Positions 26,849-38,407 of a stretch of 64,000 bases of DNA are shown here, one piece after another. The position numbers and the translations under genes are program-made. Position 1 is the first letter of the stretch, and each line of letters starts with the position of its first letter. A model generated the notes under the pieces. That model saw only the letters and a list, made by a program, of their open reading frames with translations, was not told the origin of the DNA and made no database searches. Source of the stretch: Nosocomiicoccus ampullae (GTDB taxonomy: Bacteria > Bacillota > Bacilli > Staphylococcales > Salinicoccaceae); NCBI RefSeq assembly GCF_001696685.1, contig NZ_MBFG01000001.1:186049-250048 (forward strand). Reading direction: 5' to 3'.

Positions 26849-29055
26849 TTTTATTTTTAATTTTTTTAGCCTTAGTCAGTGGAGCGTTAATCGTGAAAAT
26901 TCCACTGCTAGGGTTATTTTTTATGGTCATTATTACATATATCGTCTTTATACAGAGATTTAGTTATATCGTATATACGTTAATTTTAATTTCTGTAATT
27001 ATTTCTAGTACATATTTCTATTCTAATAGAGATACCTTTAAAGAGGAGACTATTGATTACTTCACAATATCAGACTACAAATATAATAACGATACGATTT
27101 CTTATATTGGTGAATATGAAAATTATCGTTTTTATGTTTATATGGAGAATGAAGCACTTCTTCCTATCGGTACAATGTGTAATGGCGATTTTGAAGTCGT
27201 GAAACCAAATATTGAAAGAAATTTTATTAAACGTAATCAAGCGTTATCGATGAAAATTTCTAACGTAGTTGGAAGTATTTATGTGAAAGACGATCGTTCA
27301 AACTGTTCAGAAACGAAGAAAACAGTAAAGATGAAAATCAATAATTTAAAATATAAGTATACCGAAAAAGTTTTAAAGATTAGTAATTATCCGTACACCG
27401 GGGATATATTAATGCTGTCAATCGGTAATAAGATGATGCTCGATTCACAATTCTTTTCAGCACTTCAAAAGCTCGGTATTTACCATTTATACGTAATATC
27501 AGGGACACACGTTGCGTATATTACGATGGTACTGATATTTTTATTTACACGATTTAGACTACCGATTGAATATGTTAAAGCACTAGTAGTTATATGTTTA
27601 CTCATATTTTTAATGGTTAATATATTTTCTCCAAGTGTACTTCGAGCTGTACTTATGGCAGTGTTACTTATTATTACGAGCTATTTTAATAAAAAGCCGT
27701 ATTTAGCGATTATCAGTTTAACTGCAATTATTCAATTTGTAATTCATCCATATATAATATTTCATGCAGGTTTTCAGTTGTCATATGTTACGACGTTCAC
27801 AATTATTCTTAGCCGTCATTTCTTTAATGATAGACCACCATTCATACAAATGATAATTGTTACTGTAATATGTGAAATGTGTACGATTGTTTTAATACTA
27901 TTTCACTTTAACGAAGTGTCGATCAGTGGAATTGTAATGAACTTAATATTCGGTCCAATATTCGGTTTTGTCATTTTCCCTTCTGTTTTTATTTTTAACA
28001 TGAGTCTATTTACGTATCTTCCGGAATGTTTTGATTATCTTCTACACTTAATCTTTTCAACGAATACATCACTCATACTTTATTTAGGGAATGTAATTGA
28101 ACACCGTTTGCCGATAAAAAATATATCGTCGATATTTATCGTCATATTAACGATTATTAGCTATTTTCATATAAGAACTGTACTGACAAAAAGTTTCAAA
28201 GAAATAATTCGAATGACGTTAATATTTATTGTATTTTTATTGTTATCGTCGTTTAACTTTAAAGACGGTATAAAATTTGTCATGGTGGATGTCGGACAAG
28301 GGGATGCGTTTTTAATCATCGATGAAAAGTACAATCAAACAATTCTCGTAGATACTGGTGGCAAATTTTATAGAAATGATTATGAAATTCGACTTGCAGA
28401 AAAAACGATTTTACCGTATTTAAAAGAAAATGGTATAAGAAAAATAGACTTACTCGTCATTAGTCATATGGACAACGACCATATGGGTGAAGCGACTTAT
28501 ATTAGTAGTAAACTGCCGATTAAGAACGTATATATAAACCCGCGAGATGAAAAGCTTACTGAAGGATATTTAAAACAATTTAGTGAATCAAATATCCTTT
28601 ACTCTACAGAAGTAAGTGAGTTAAAGTTTAAGCGTATAACTTTAAAAAATGTCAATACAATCATTCATACAAATAATTCAAATGACCAGTCGATTGTGCT
28701 AGATGTAAATCTATTTGACTATCATATACTAATGCTCGGAGATTTAAGTGTAGAGTATGAAGAAGAAATATTAAAAAATGTGAACAAAATAGATATCGTA
28801 AAAATTGGCCACCACGGTTCGAATACGAGTACCGGCGTGGATCTTGTAGAAAGAGAATTTAATTTAGCACTTATATCGAGTGGGGTAAATAATTCATATG
28901 GGCATCCGCATAAAGAGGTAACGGATTTACTCACCAAGTACAATAAGGAAATTGTAAGTACTAAAGAATCCGGGATGGTCGAGATTACTTTTAAAAAGAA
29001 TGGTTATTGTACAAAACATAAATTACGAAAGATAGAGAACCGTTGTTATAAATAA
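26845..29055 (+). CDS. comEC: competence DNA channel ComEC/Rec2
   Basis: Polytopic membrane channel that passes single-stranded transforming DNA into the cell. It has 736 residues. The N-terminal membrane block with an OB-like external part (about 1-160) leads into the Competence domain ([11 protein letters not shown] near 220, then many helices to about 470). The C-terminal metallo-beta-lactamase domain has [11 protein letters not shown], the metal motif typical of the nuclease domain, and GHHGSNTST. It is full length, so the comE set is intact. Confidence 0.95.
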   Translation: MILFLIFLALVSGALIVKIPLLGLFFMVIITYIVFIQRFSYIVYTLILISVIISSTYFYSNRDTFKEETIDYFTISDYKYNNDTISYIGEYENYRFYVYMENEALLPIGTMCNGDFEVVKPNIERNFIKRNQALSMKISNVVGSIYVKDDRSNCSETKKTVKMKINNLKYKYTEKVLKISNYPYTGDILMLSIGNKMMLDSQFFSALQKLGIYHLYVISGTHVAYITMVLIFLFTRFRLPIEYVKALVVICLLIFLMVNIFSPSVLRAVLMAVLLIITSYFNKKPYLAIISLTAIIQFVIHPYIIFHAGFQLSYVTTFTIILSRHFFNDRPPFIQMIIVTVICEMCTIVLILFHFNEVSISGIVMNLIFGPIFGFVIFPSVFIFNMSLFTYLPECFDYLLHLIFSTNTSLILYLGNVIEHRLPIKNISSIFIVILTIISYFHIRTVLTKSFKEIIRMTLIFIVFLLLSSFNFKDGIKFVMVDVGQGDAFLIIDEKYNQTILVDTGGKFYRNDYEIRLAEKTILPYLKENGIRKIDLLVISHMDNDHMGEATYISSKLPIKNVYINPRDEKLTEGYLKQFSESNILYSTEVSELKFKRITLKNVNTIIHTNNSNDQSIVLDVNLFDYHILMLGDLSVEYEEEILKNVNKIDIVKIGHHGSNTSTGVDLVEREFNLALISSGVNNSYGHPHKEVTDLLTKYNKEIVSTKESGMVEITFKKNGYCTKHKLRKIENRCYK

Positions 29056-29059
29056 AAAA

Positions 29060-29080
29060 AGAGCTAATAAAATTAGCTCT
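29060..29080 (+). terminator. comEC terminator, shared with yqzM
   Basis: Stem AGAGCTAA / TTAGCTCT with a TAAAA loop and flanking A/T tracts; it lies between the convergent comEC and yqzM genes and touches the yqzM stop. Confidence 0.65.
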
Positions 29081-29219
29081 AGTTAAAACTCGCGACGATT
29101 TGGAAAATTTGTGCAATCACATAGACTGCAGTGAATCCTAAAAGTCCGACTAAAAATGCAAGTCCTGAATCGATTACGTCGTTATTTTTAGATTGTACAT
29201 TTTTTTCAAATTTATTCAT
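29079..29219 (-). CDS. yqzM: YqzM family membrane peptide
   Basis: A 46-residue protein with N-terminus MNKFEKNVQSKNND and one membrane helix (about 20-42, LAFLVGLLGFTAVYVIAQIF). Sequence and position, on the opposite strand between comEC and the holA-type gene, match Bacillus YqzM. SD GGGGG precedes ATG 29219. The function is unknown. Confidence 0.85.
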   Translation of the reverse strand: MNKFEKNVQSKNNDVIDSGLAFLVGLLGFTAVYVIAQIFQIVASFN

Positions 29220-29303
29220 GACATAACCCCCTATTACTTATTTATAGTATAGAATAGAGTTAGAGAAAAATCTATAGTGAATTCAATTAAGAATGGTGAT
29301 TAC

Positions 29304-30266
29304 ATGGAAAAACTCTATTTAGTATACGGAAAGAATAGAGTGCGTATAGACGAAACAGTCAATAAGTTAACGAAAGACTATTTAGCAACAGTCGATGACT
29401 TTAATCGAATCGTCTTTGATTATATCGAAACAGAGATTGAACATATTATCGAAGAGAGTATTACGCTACCGTTTTTATCGGATCGAAAAGTCGTGATTGT
29501 AAAAGATGCATTTTTATTTACAGCCGAAAAGAAGAGAACGTCTATCGATCACAACATCGATAAAATGATTCAATATATCGAGGACAAAGAAGACGATACG
29601 TTACTCATTTTCGTGACATCTGCTGAAAAATTAGACAACCGAAAAAAGATTACGAAACTCATAAAAAAACAAGGGAAAATCATTGAGTGTGAAGAAATGA
29701 ATGAACGTGAACTCGTTCAACATATTAACGACGCTGTTAAAAGTGAAGGTTTGACAATTCGAAACGATGCAGTAAATGAATTACTAAATCGTACAGGTGC
29801 GAATTATACGATTGTTAAAAATGAGTTAGAAAAGTTGATGTTGTTTGCCCACGATATAATTACAGTTGAAGACGTGAATATTATAGTTAGTAAAAGTTTA
29901 GAAGCAAACGTGTTTTCTTTAACAGACTTTATTCTTAAAAATCAAAAGCGTGAAGCGGTCGATGTATTTAGAGATTTAATATTACAAAAAGAAGAGCCGA
30001 TTAAATTACTCGGGCTAATCTCGTCACAGTTTAGGTTATATTATCAAACGAAGATTTTAATGAACGAGGGAATGCGTCAAGATGAAATTAGTAGTCGTTT
30101 AAAAGTGCATCCGTATCGTGTGAAATTAGCGATGTCTCAAGTCAATCAGTATCCGTTAGAAGTATTACTTCAAAAAATGGTGTTAATTAGAGATATGGAT
30201 TATGAGTTAAAATCAACGTATTTAGATAGCGAAGCTTTATTTGAAGTATTCATAAGCAAAATATAA
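29304..30266 (+). CDS. holA: DNA polymerase III delta subunit (YqeN)
   Basis: Clamp-loader wrench that opens the sliding clamp. It has 320 residues. The N-terminus MEKLYLVYGKNRVRI is the family start, and the lid and collar domains follow (TLPFLSDRKVVIVKDAF, RTGANYTIVKNELEKL, and LLGLISSQFRLYYQTK). It carries no Walker motif, as normal for delta. ATG 29304 (GGTGATT upstream) was chosen over ATG-like reading at 29277. Confidence 0.93.
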   Translation: MEKLYLVYGKNRVRIDETVNKLTKDYLATVDDFNRIVFDYIETEIEHIIEESITLPFLSDRKVVIVKDAFLFTAEKKRTSIDHNIDKMIQYIEDKEDDTLLIFVTSAEKLDNRKKITKLIKKQGKIIECEEMNERELVQHINDAVKSEGLTIRNDAVNELLNRTGANYTIVKNELEKLMLFAHDIITVEDVNIIVSKSLEANVFSLTDFILKNQKREAVDVFRDLILQKEEPIKLLGLISSQFRLYYQTKILMNEGMRQDEISSRLKVHPYRVKLAMSQVNQYPLEVLLQKMVLIRDMDYELKSTYLDSEALFEVFISKI

Positions 30267-30270
30267 AAAA

Positions 30271-30302
30271 AGAAAACTTCCTAAAATTAGGAAGTTTTCT
30301 TT
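30271..30302. terminator. bidirectional terminator between holA and rpsT
   Basis: Perfect 12-bp stem AGAAAACTTCCT / AGGAAGTTTTCT with an AAAATT loop. It lies between convergent holA and rpsT. Confidence 0.9.
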
Positions 30303-30543
30303 ACTTAGCAAGTTTAGATTTTAAACGACTTGCTTTATTTTTGTGTAATAAGTTTTTGTTAGAAGCTTTATCAACTAAGCTGATTGCTTTGTTTACTAAT
30401 TCTTCAACATTTTCAGCGTTGTTCTCTTTCGCAGTTTCTGCAGCTTTGATTGCAGTACGCATTGCGTTCTTTTGAGCAATGTTACGTTCAGTAGCTGCTT
30501 GTGTAGTTTTAACACGTTTAATTGCTGATTTAATGTTAGCCAT
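30301..30543 (-). CDS. rpsT: 30S ribosomal protein bS20
   Basis: Small-subunit protein binding 16S rRNA, 80 residues, highly basic and all-helical ([33 protein letters not shown] end). SD GGAGGTG is strong. It is on the minus strand while its neighbours are plus, as in Bacillus. It has its own promoter and a leader containing a perfect palindrome (30563-30578). Confidence 0.96.
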   Translation of the reverse strand: MANIKSAIKRVKTTQAATERNIAQKNAMRTAIKAAETAKENNAENVEELVNKAISLVDKASNKNLLHKNKASRLKSKLAK

Positions 30544-30562
30544 GTTTGCACCTCCAGAGTTA

Positions 30563-30622
30563 AAAGTTGTACAACTTTGATTGCAACAAAAATATTCTAT
30601 CAGATTTACAAGTGTAATGCAA
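30563..30622 (-). promoter_or_regulatory. rpsT promoter and leader palindrome
   Basis: On the minus strand TTGCAT (30622-30617) and TAGAAT (30599-30594) are 17 bases apart. Downstream in the leader AAAGTTGTACAACTTT (30563-30578) is a perfect 16-base palindrome that could form a hairpin just before the SD. Confidence 0.7.
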
Positions 30623-30641
30623 TGTACACTTTCAAAATGAA

Positions 30642-30670
30642 TTGATGAAACTATATGAAATTGATATAAT
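30642..30670 (+). promoter_or_regulatory. lepA promoter
   Basis: TTGATG (30642-30647) and TATAAT (30665-30670) with a 17-base spacer, divergent from the rpsT promoter only about 20 bases away. Confidence 0.8.
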
Positions 30671-30704
30671 TAATTCAATTGTTAGTAAAGGTGTTGGATA
30701 TATT

Positions 30705-32528
30705 ATGGACGACAAAAAGCGTTTAGAAAGACAAAAGAAAATTAGAAACTTTTCTATTATAGCTCATATCGATCACGGGAAATCTTCATTAGCCGATCGA
30801 TTACTTGAGCATACAGAATCAGTAGCTGCACGTGATATGTCCGACAGACTACTCGATGCAATGGAGCTTGAACAAGAGCGTGGTATTACGATTAAGTTAA
30901 ACGCTGTTCAGTTAAAATATACAAGACCAAATGGAGAAGAGTATATTTTCCACCTAATCGATACACCAGGGCACGTCGACTTCTCTTATGAAGTATCACG
31001 TTCTCTCGCGGCATGTGAAGGTGCAATTTTAGTCGTCGATGCTGCTCAAGGTATCGAAGCACAGACACTCGCGAACGTTTATCTTGCATTAGATAACGAG
31101 TTAGAATTAGTACCTGTAATTAATAAAATAGACTTACCTGCTGCAGATCCAGAACGTGTTGCACAGGAAGTTGAAGATGTCATTGGTCTAGATAAAGACG
31201 ATGCGGTACGCGCATCTGCAAAAGCGGATATTGGTATCGATGATATATTAGAAAGTATCGTAGACACTGTACCACCACCTGAAGGTGATCCAAGTGCACC
31301 TTTAAAAGCGTTAATTTTTGACTCTGAATACGATCAATATCGTGGTGCGATTTCGTCGATTCGTGTGTTTGACGGTACGGTTAAAGTTGGAGATAAAATT
31401 CGTATGATGCAAACAGGTACCGAATTTGAAGTAACTGAAGTCGGCATACATACGCCAGCTCCAATGGCAGTTGACGAACTAACTGTTGGAGACGTTGGAT
31501 TTTTAGCAGCACAAGTAAAATCAGTATCTGACGCACGTGTTGGTGATACGATTACACATGCAAACAACCCAACAGATACTCCGCTACCTGGATATAAACG
31601 TATGAACCCGATGGTGTACTGTGGACTATATCCAATTGATTCTGGAGACTATGTAGATTTACGTGAAGCTCTTGAAAGATTACAGTTAAATGACTCTGCA
31701 TTAGAGTTTGAACCAGAATCTTCTCAAGCATTAGGATTTGGTTATCGTACTGGTTTTTTAGGAATGCTTCATATGGAGATTATCCAAGAACGACTAGAGC
31801 GTGAATTTGGTATTGACTTAATTGCGACAGCACCTTCAGTGATTTATAAAGTGCATACAACAGACGGTGAAGTACATAACGTAGATAACCCGTCACAAAT
31901 GCCAAAACAAGATTTAATTGATTATATCGAAGAACCTTATGTAAAGGCAGAGATTATGGTACCAAACGATTATGTTGGTGCAGTGATGGAACTTTGTCAG
32001 AAGAATCGTGGTAATTTTATAACGATGGATTATTTAGATGATATTCGCGTGAATGTTAAATATGAAATACCATTAGCAGAAATCGTATTTGATTTCTTCG
32101 ATACGTTAAAGTCTCATACGAAAGGATATGCAAGTTTAGACTACGAAATCATCGGATATAAAGAATCGAAATTAGTTAAAATGGATATTTTACTAAATAA
32201 CGAAGTCGTCGATGCATTAAGTATTATCGTTCATAGAGACTTTGCATATCAAAGAGGCCGTGCACTCGTAGAGAAACTAAAAGAGTTAATTCCACGTCAG
32301 CAATTTGAAGTGCCTGTTCAAGCAGCGCTTGGAAACAAAATTATTTCACGTACAAATATACGATCGATTGGTAAAAACGTACTTGCTAAATGTTACGGTG
32401 GGGACGTATCACGTAAACGTAAACTACTAGAAAAGCAAAAAGAAGGTAAAAAGAAGATGAAAGCTGTTGGTTCAGTTGAAATTCCACAAGAAGCTTTCTT
32501 AGCAGTATTACGTATGGATGAAGACTAA
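30705..32528 (+). CDS. lepA: elongation factor 4 (LepA)
   Basis: Translational GTPase that acts on stalled or assembling ribosomes. It has 607 residues. G1 [14 protein letters not shown]2 RGITI, G3 DTPGHVD and G4 NKIDL are intact, followed by domains II, III, V-like and the LepA-specific C-terminal domain ([12 protein letters not shown]..., ending [16 protein letters not shown]). ATG 30705 was chosen; an upstream ATG at 30642 is inside the promoter -35. SD AAAGGTG. Confidence 0.96.
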   Translation: MDDKKRLERQKKIRNFSIIAHIDHGKSSLADRLLEHTESVAARDMSDRLLDAMELEQERGITIKLNAVQLKYTRPNGEEYIFHLIDTPGHVDFSYEVSRSLAACEGAILVVDAAQGIEAQTLANVYLALDNELELVPVINKIDLPAADPERVAQEVEDVIGLDKDDAVRASAKADIGIDDILESIVDTVPPPEGDPSAPLKALIFDSEYDQYRGAISSIRVFDGTVKVGDKIRMMQTGTEFEVTEVGIHTPAPMAVDELTVGDVGFLAAQVKSVSDARVGDTITHANNPTDTPLPGYKRMNPMVYCGLYPIDSGDYVDLREALERLQLNDSALEFEPESSQALGFGYRTGFLGMLHMEIIQERLEREFGIDLIATAPSVIYKVHTTDGEVHNVDNPSQMPKQDLIDYIEEPYVKAEIMVPNDYVGAVMELCQKNRGNFITMDYLDDIRVNVKYEIPLAEIVFDFFDTLKSHTKGYASLDYEIIGYKESKLVKMDILLNNEVVDALSIIVHRDFAYQRGRALVEKLKELIPRQQFEVPVQAALGNKIISRTNIRSIGKNVLAKCYGGDVSRKRKLLEKQKEGKKKMKAVGSVEIPQEAFLAVLRMDED

Positions 32529-32543
32529 TTGATTATTTTAAAA

Positions 32544-32576
32544 GAGAAATCATGTTTCATGATTTCTCATTTTTTT
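32544..32576 (+). terminator. terminator between lepA and hemW
   Basis: Stem GAGAAATCAT / ATGATTTCTC followed by a T run that directly touches the hemW SD (AAGGAGG). hemW has no room for a separate promoter after the hairpin. Confidence 0.8.
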
Positions 32577-32588
32577 AAGGAGGCAATT

Positions 32589-33707
32589 ATGGATAGCCTA
32601 TATATTCACATTCCGTTTTGTAATCGAATTTGTGCATATTGCGACTTTAATAAGTTTTTAATCGACAATCAGCCAGTCGACACGTATGTAGATATGTTAA
32701 TTAAAGAATTAAAGTACTTAAAAGAACGTAGTTTAAAAACGATATACGTCGGTGGCGGAACACCAACCGCTTTAAATCTGAACCAGCTTGAACGATTACT
32801 TTCATTTATTAATGATAATTTTAATGTCAGTCATGAGTATACGTTCGAAGCAAATCCAGATGAGTTAACGACTGAAAAAATCAGTCTATTAAAAGAATAC
32901 GGTGTAAATCGCGTGTCTCTCGGTGTACAAACATTTGATAACGAGCTATTAAAAATTCTTGGACGTACGCATAATTTTGATGATATTTATCGCTCTATTA
33001 ATCATATGGAAAAAATTGGTTTAGATAATTACTCGATTGATCTTATGTATAACCTTCCTGGGGAAACGTCTCAACATATTGAAGACTCATTGAATAATAT
33101 AAAAGTGTTACAACCAAAACATATTTCTTGGTATTCATTGATTATTGAAAAACATACGATTTTTTATAACAAAATTAAACAAGGGAAATTACACATAGCA
33201 AATTCTGAAGTAGAAGGAAAAAGATATGAGCGTGTAATGGAAGGTTTAAAAGAAATAGGTTATCACCAATATGAGATATCAAATTTTTCATCATATCCAA
33301 AGTATGAATCGATGCATAATAAGACATACTGGAAAAACAATGAATATTACGGTGCAGGTGCTGGGAGCCATGGATATGTAAATGGAGAAAGATATTTTAA
33401 TGTAAAACCAGTACCGCACTATATTAATCGTATGAAAGAAGATACGAATGCGATTAAGGAAATTCATAAATTAACTAATAAAGAGATGTACGAAGAAGAA
33501 ATGTTTTTAAACTTAAGATTAAACAAAGGACTAAAAATCAAACAGTTTAAAGATAAATATGGAGTTTCTCTTTTTGATATATATGGAGATGTTATTGAAA
33601 AGCATATTAATCAAAATAATTTACAAATAAACGTAGAATATTTATCGTTGACAGAGCAAGGGAAAATGGTTGGAAACGACGTGTTTATTGATTTTTTAAT
33701 CGATTGA
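32589..33707 (+). CDS. hemW: radical SAM haem chaperone HemW
   Basis: Radical SAM protein formerly called HemN-like; it binds haem and delivers it to haem proteins of the respiratory chain. It has 372 residues. The [4Fe-4S] motif is CNRICAYC in HIPFCNRICAYCDF, followed by GGGTPTAL and ANPDELT. It lacks the extra N-terminal region of true coproporphyrinogen dehydrogenase HemN. ATG 32589 has a perfect AAGGAGG SD. Upstream starts were rejected because they fall in the terminator. Confidence 0.92.
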   Translation: MDSLYIHIPFCNRICAYCDFNKFLIDNQPVDTYVDMLIKELKYLKERSLKTIYVGGGTPTALNLNQLERLLSFINDNFNVSHEYTFEANPDELTTEKISLLKEYGVNRVSLGVQTFDNELLKILGRTHNFDDIYRSINHMEKIGLDNYSIDLMYNLPGETSQHIEDSLNNIKVLQPKHISWYSLIIEKHTIFYNKIKQGKLHIANSEVEGKRYERVMEGLKEIGYHQYEISNFSSYPKYESMHNKTYWKNNEYYGAGAGSHGYVNGERYFNVKPVPHYINRMKEDTNAIKEIHKLTNKEMYEEEMFLNLRLNKGLKIKQFKDKYGVSLFDIYGDVIEKHINQNNLQINVEYLSLTEQGKMVGNDVFIDFLID

Positions 33708-33717
33708 GGGTTAAGTC

Positions 33718-33777
33718 TTGACATTCTTTGACCTATTGATTATTATAGAATTAGCACTAAGAGATGATGAGTGCTAA
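33718..33777 (+). promoter_or_regulatory. hrcA operon promoter with CIRCE operator
   Basis: TTGACA (33718-33723) and TATTAT (33741-33746), 17-base spacer, are a near-consensus SigA promoter. The CIRCE inverted repeat follows at 33751-33777: TTAGCACTA, nine bases, GAGTGCTAA. One base (A for C in the left arm's last position) deviates from consensus. HrcA binds it to repress the operon. Confidence 0.95.
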
Positions 33778-33789
33778 TGAGGTGAAAGG

Positions 33790-34758
33790 ATGCTTACAAA
33801 ACGTCAAGAGATCATTCTTCATTTTATTGTAGATGATTTTTTAAATGTGAGCGTACCGATTAGTTCAAAGCGATTGTTAGAGAAATATCCATTAGATGTT
33901 TCTAGCGCGACAATTCGTAACGAAATGGCAGAGTTAGAAAATCTTGGATATCTTTCTAAAGCACATACTTCATCGGGACGAATTCCATCGAGAAAAGGTC
34001 TTAGAAAGTACATCGAAGATATTCAACGAGATATCGAAAATATGCCAGCAAAAATCGACTTAAACTTTGATTTTAATGAGTCGAATTTAAATCGTTTAGG
34101 ACAAGGTATTGCGCATACACTTAGCAACAAAACACAACATTTAACTTACGTTACATTAACAGATGAAAAAGAAGTAGTTAAAGGTGTTTACCTCACATCG
34201 ATTTCAGACGCGCTTGTGCTTTTAGTCATCGTGTTAAATAGTGAAGCGGTAAAGCAAGTGACGATTCGAAAGTCACGAGATATAAAACAGCACGATTTAG
34301 ATGTGTTAACGAGAGACTTAAATGTATTACTTATTGATGCTTCTATTAAAGAAGCAATTAATATTGTTAAAACGCATCTCGTTAAAAACAATCCGTTGTT
34401 ACAGCAGTTTTTATTAAAATTATCCGAAAAAATCGAGAACCTAGGCGATGAGAAAACAGTATCGTTTTACTCAGGACTCGGATTTTTACTGAGAGACTTT
34501 GAAACTGATGTAGAAACGCTCACTCAACTTTACAATGACATTGAGCATGCAAAACTTCCACAATTACGATCACATAGTCGTGAAGTTGAAGTACGTTTTG
34601 GTGAAGAAATCGATGAAAACTATGAACTTTTATCAATCGTATCAACAAACGTCACTTATAACGATGTGACGGCTAACTTGATGGTGATTGGCCCAGAAAT
34701 TATGGGGTATCAAAAAATAATCACATTATTACATGCATTTAATCAAAAGGAGAGTTAG
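33790..34758 (+). CDS. hrcA: heat-inducible transcription repressor HrcA
   Basis: Represses class I heat-shock genes through CIRCE. It has 322 residues with an N-terminal winged helix (LTKRQEIILHFIVDDF..., SSATIRNEMAELENLGYL), the conserved AHTSSGRIPS segment and a C-terminal GAF-like dimer domain. CIRCE lies in its own promoter, so it is autoregulated. First gene of the hrcA-grpE-dnaK operon. Confidence 0.97.
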   Translation: MLTKRQEIILHFIVDDFLNVSVPISSKRLLEKYPLDVSSATIRNEMAELENLGYLSKAHTSSGRIPSRKGLRKYIEDIQRDIENMPAKIDLNFDFNESNLNRLGQGIAHTLSNKTQHLTYVTLTDEKEVVKGVYLTSISDALVLLVIVLNSEAVKQVTIRKSRDIKQHDLDVLTRDLNVLLIDASIKEAINIVKTHLVKNNPLLQQFLLKLSEKIENLGDEKTVSFYSGLGFLLRDFETDVETLTQLYNDIEHAKLPQLRSHSREVEVRFGEEIDENYELLSIVSTNVTYNDVTANLMVIGPEIMGYQKIITLLHAFNQKES

Positions 34759-34761
34759 TGC

Positions 34762-35322
34762 GTGGAAAAGAAGAATGAAAACATACAAGAAGAAGAACTA
34801 AAAGAAACTGAAGAACTTACAGAAGAAAAGAACGAAGATTTGGAAGAAATCGAAGAAGTTGAAGAAGTAGAAGAAAATCCAGTAGAACAGTTAGAGCAAC
34901 AACTGGATGAATCTGAAAACAAATATTTAAAACTTTATGCAGAATTTGAAAATTTTAAAAGACGTTCTAGAGAAGAAACAGAAAGAAATAACAAATATAA
35001 AAATCAAAGTTTAGCAACTGATTTATTATCCGTTCTTGATAATTTAGAACGTGCGCTTCAAGAAACAGGAGATTCTGAATCGTTTGAATCACTGCATAAG
35101 GGTGTTGAAATGGTCTATAACGACTTTTTAAATAAACTTGAAGCAAATGGAATTACTCAAATCAAAGCATTAGACGAACCGTTTGATCCGAATTTCCATC
35201 AAGCAATTATGACGGAAGCAAAAGACGGTGTTGAATCTGGTGTAGTGATTGAAGAATTCCAAAAAGGGTATTTACTAAAAGACCGTGTCATTCGAGCGAG
35301 CATGGTCAAAGTAAGCGAATAA
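34762..35322 (+). CDS. grpE: nucleotide exchange factor GrpE
   Basis: Releases ADP from DnaK. It has 186 residues with a long acidic N-terminal part, a coiled coil (about 45-110, containing YLKLYAEFENFKRR) and a beta-wing C-terminal domain (GFYLLKDRVIRASMV-type end). GTG start behind AAGGAGAG, three bases after hrcA. Confidence 0.96.
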   Translation: MEKKNENIQEEELKETEELTEEKNEDLEEIEEVEEVEENPVEQLEQQLDESENKYLKLYAEFENFKRRSREETERNNKYKNQSLATDLLSVLDNLERALQETGDSESFESLHKGVEMVYNDFLNKLEANGITQIKALDEPFDPNFHQAIMTEAKDGVESGVVIEEFQKGYLLKDRVIRASMVKVSE

Positions 35323-35342
35323 TATTAACAGATATAATATAG

Positions 35343-37187
<1,845 letters not shown>

Positions 37188-37202
37188 TATAGATAGACTC
37201 TT

Positions 37203-37237
37203 AAAGTCAAAGCCAATGCATTTGGCTTTGACTTTTT
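37203..37237 (+). terminator. dnaK terminator (before dnaJ)
   Basis: Perfect 14-bp stem (AAAGTCAAAGCCAA / TTGGCTTTGACTTT) with a TGCAT loop and a T run; the strongest hairpin in the region. It lowers or blocks readthrough from the CIRCE promoter into dnaJ. Confidence 0.92.
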
Positions 37238-37271
37238 TAAATGGTAATATTTGTATGTTGGAGGAGAAAAA

Positions 37272-38405
37272 TTGGCTACTAAAAAAGATTATTATGACGT
37301 ATTAGGCGTAAACAAAGACGCAACAAAAGAAGAAATTAAGCGCGCATATCGTAAACTGTCTAAGAAATATCACCCAGATATTAACAAAGAAGAAGGCGCA
37401 GACGAAAAATTTAAAGAAGTAACAGAAGCATACGACGTACTATATGACGATGAAAAACGTCGTCAGTATGATCAGTTTGGACATAGTGCATTTGATGGTA
37501 CTGGAGGATTCGGCGGTGGATTTAATGACTTCGGTGGAAGTGGATTTGGAGGATTTGAAGATATATTCTCAAGTTTCTTCGGTGGAAGCCGTCGTCAAGA
37601 CCCAAATGCACCACGCCAAGGTGACGATTTACAATATACGATGACGATCGACTTTAGAGAGGCGGTCTTCGGAGGTAAAAAGACTGTCACAATTACAAAA
37701 GAAGTTGAATGTGATCATTGTGATGGAAGCGGAGCAAAAGCTGGAACGTCTAAAAAGACATGTTCAACGTGTTCAGGAACAGGTAACGTCAATGTAGAAC
37801 AAAATACACCATTCGGTAAAATTAGAACACAACGTACATGTCCAACATGTGGAGGAACAGGTCAAGAAATCGAACATCCATGTGATAAATGTCACGGTAA
37901 AGGAACTGTACAAAAAGATGTTGAAATCGAAGTGACGATTCCTGAAGGTATTGATAACGGACAACAAGTACGTCTTCAAGGATATGGAGAACCTGGATAT
38001 AACGGTGGACCAGCAGGTGACCTTTATATCGCGTTTAGAGTAAAACCAGACAAAGAGTTCGTACGTGATGGTGACGATATTCACTATGAGTTATCAATTA
38101 CGTTCTCACAAGCAGCGCTCGGTGACCAAGTAAAAGTACCGACATTGCACGGACCTGTTGAAATCGACGTGAAAGCAGGCACTCAGTCTGGACGTAAATT
38201 ACGTCTTAGAGAAAAAGGTGTTAAAAACGTCAATGGATTCGGTTATGGTGACCAAATCGTTACAATAAGAGTAGAGACACCGACGAAACTTTCAGAAGAA
38301 GAAAAAGAATTATTTAGAAGACTGGCCGAACTAAACGGTAATCAAGTAAAAGGATCGCAAGAATCATTTACAGATAAAGCACGTCGATTCTTTAAAGGGG
38401 ACTAA
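37272..38405 (+). CDS. dnaJ: molecular chaperone DnaJ (Hsp40)
   Basis: Stimulates the DnaK ATPase. It has 377 residues: J-domain with the HPD motif ([12 protein letters not shown]), Gly/Phe-rich stretch (about 68-105), four CxxCxGxG zinc repeats ([32 protein letters not shown]) and the C-terminal peptide-binding domains. TTG 37272 ([10 protein letters not shown]) behind GGAGGAG is preferred over a longer upstream reading. Followed three bases later by prmA. Confidence 0.95.
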   Translation: MATKKDYYDVLGVNKDATKEEIKRAYRKLSKKYHPDINKEEGADEKFKEVTEAYDVLYDDEKRRQYDQFGHSAFDGTGGFGGGFNDFGGSGFGGFEDIFSSFFGGSRRQDPNAPRQGDDLQYTMTIDFREAVFGGKKTVTITKEVECDHCDGSGAKAGTSKKTCSTCSGTGNVNVEQNTPFGKIRTQRTCPTCGGTGQEIEHPCDKCHGKGTVQKDVEIEVTIPEGIDNGQQVRLQGYGEPGYNGGPAGDLYIAFRVKPDKEFVRDGDDIHYELSITFSQAALGDQVKVPTLHGPVEIDVKAGTQSGRKLRLREKGVKNVNGFGYGDQIVTIRVETPTKLSEEEKELFRRLAELNGNQVKGSQESFTDKARRFFKGD

Positions 38406-38407
38406 TT

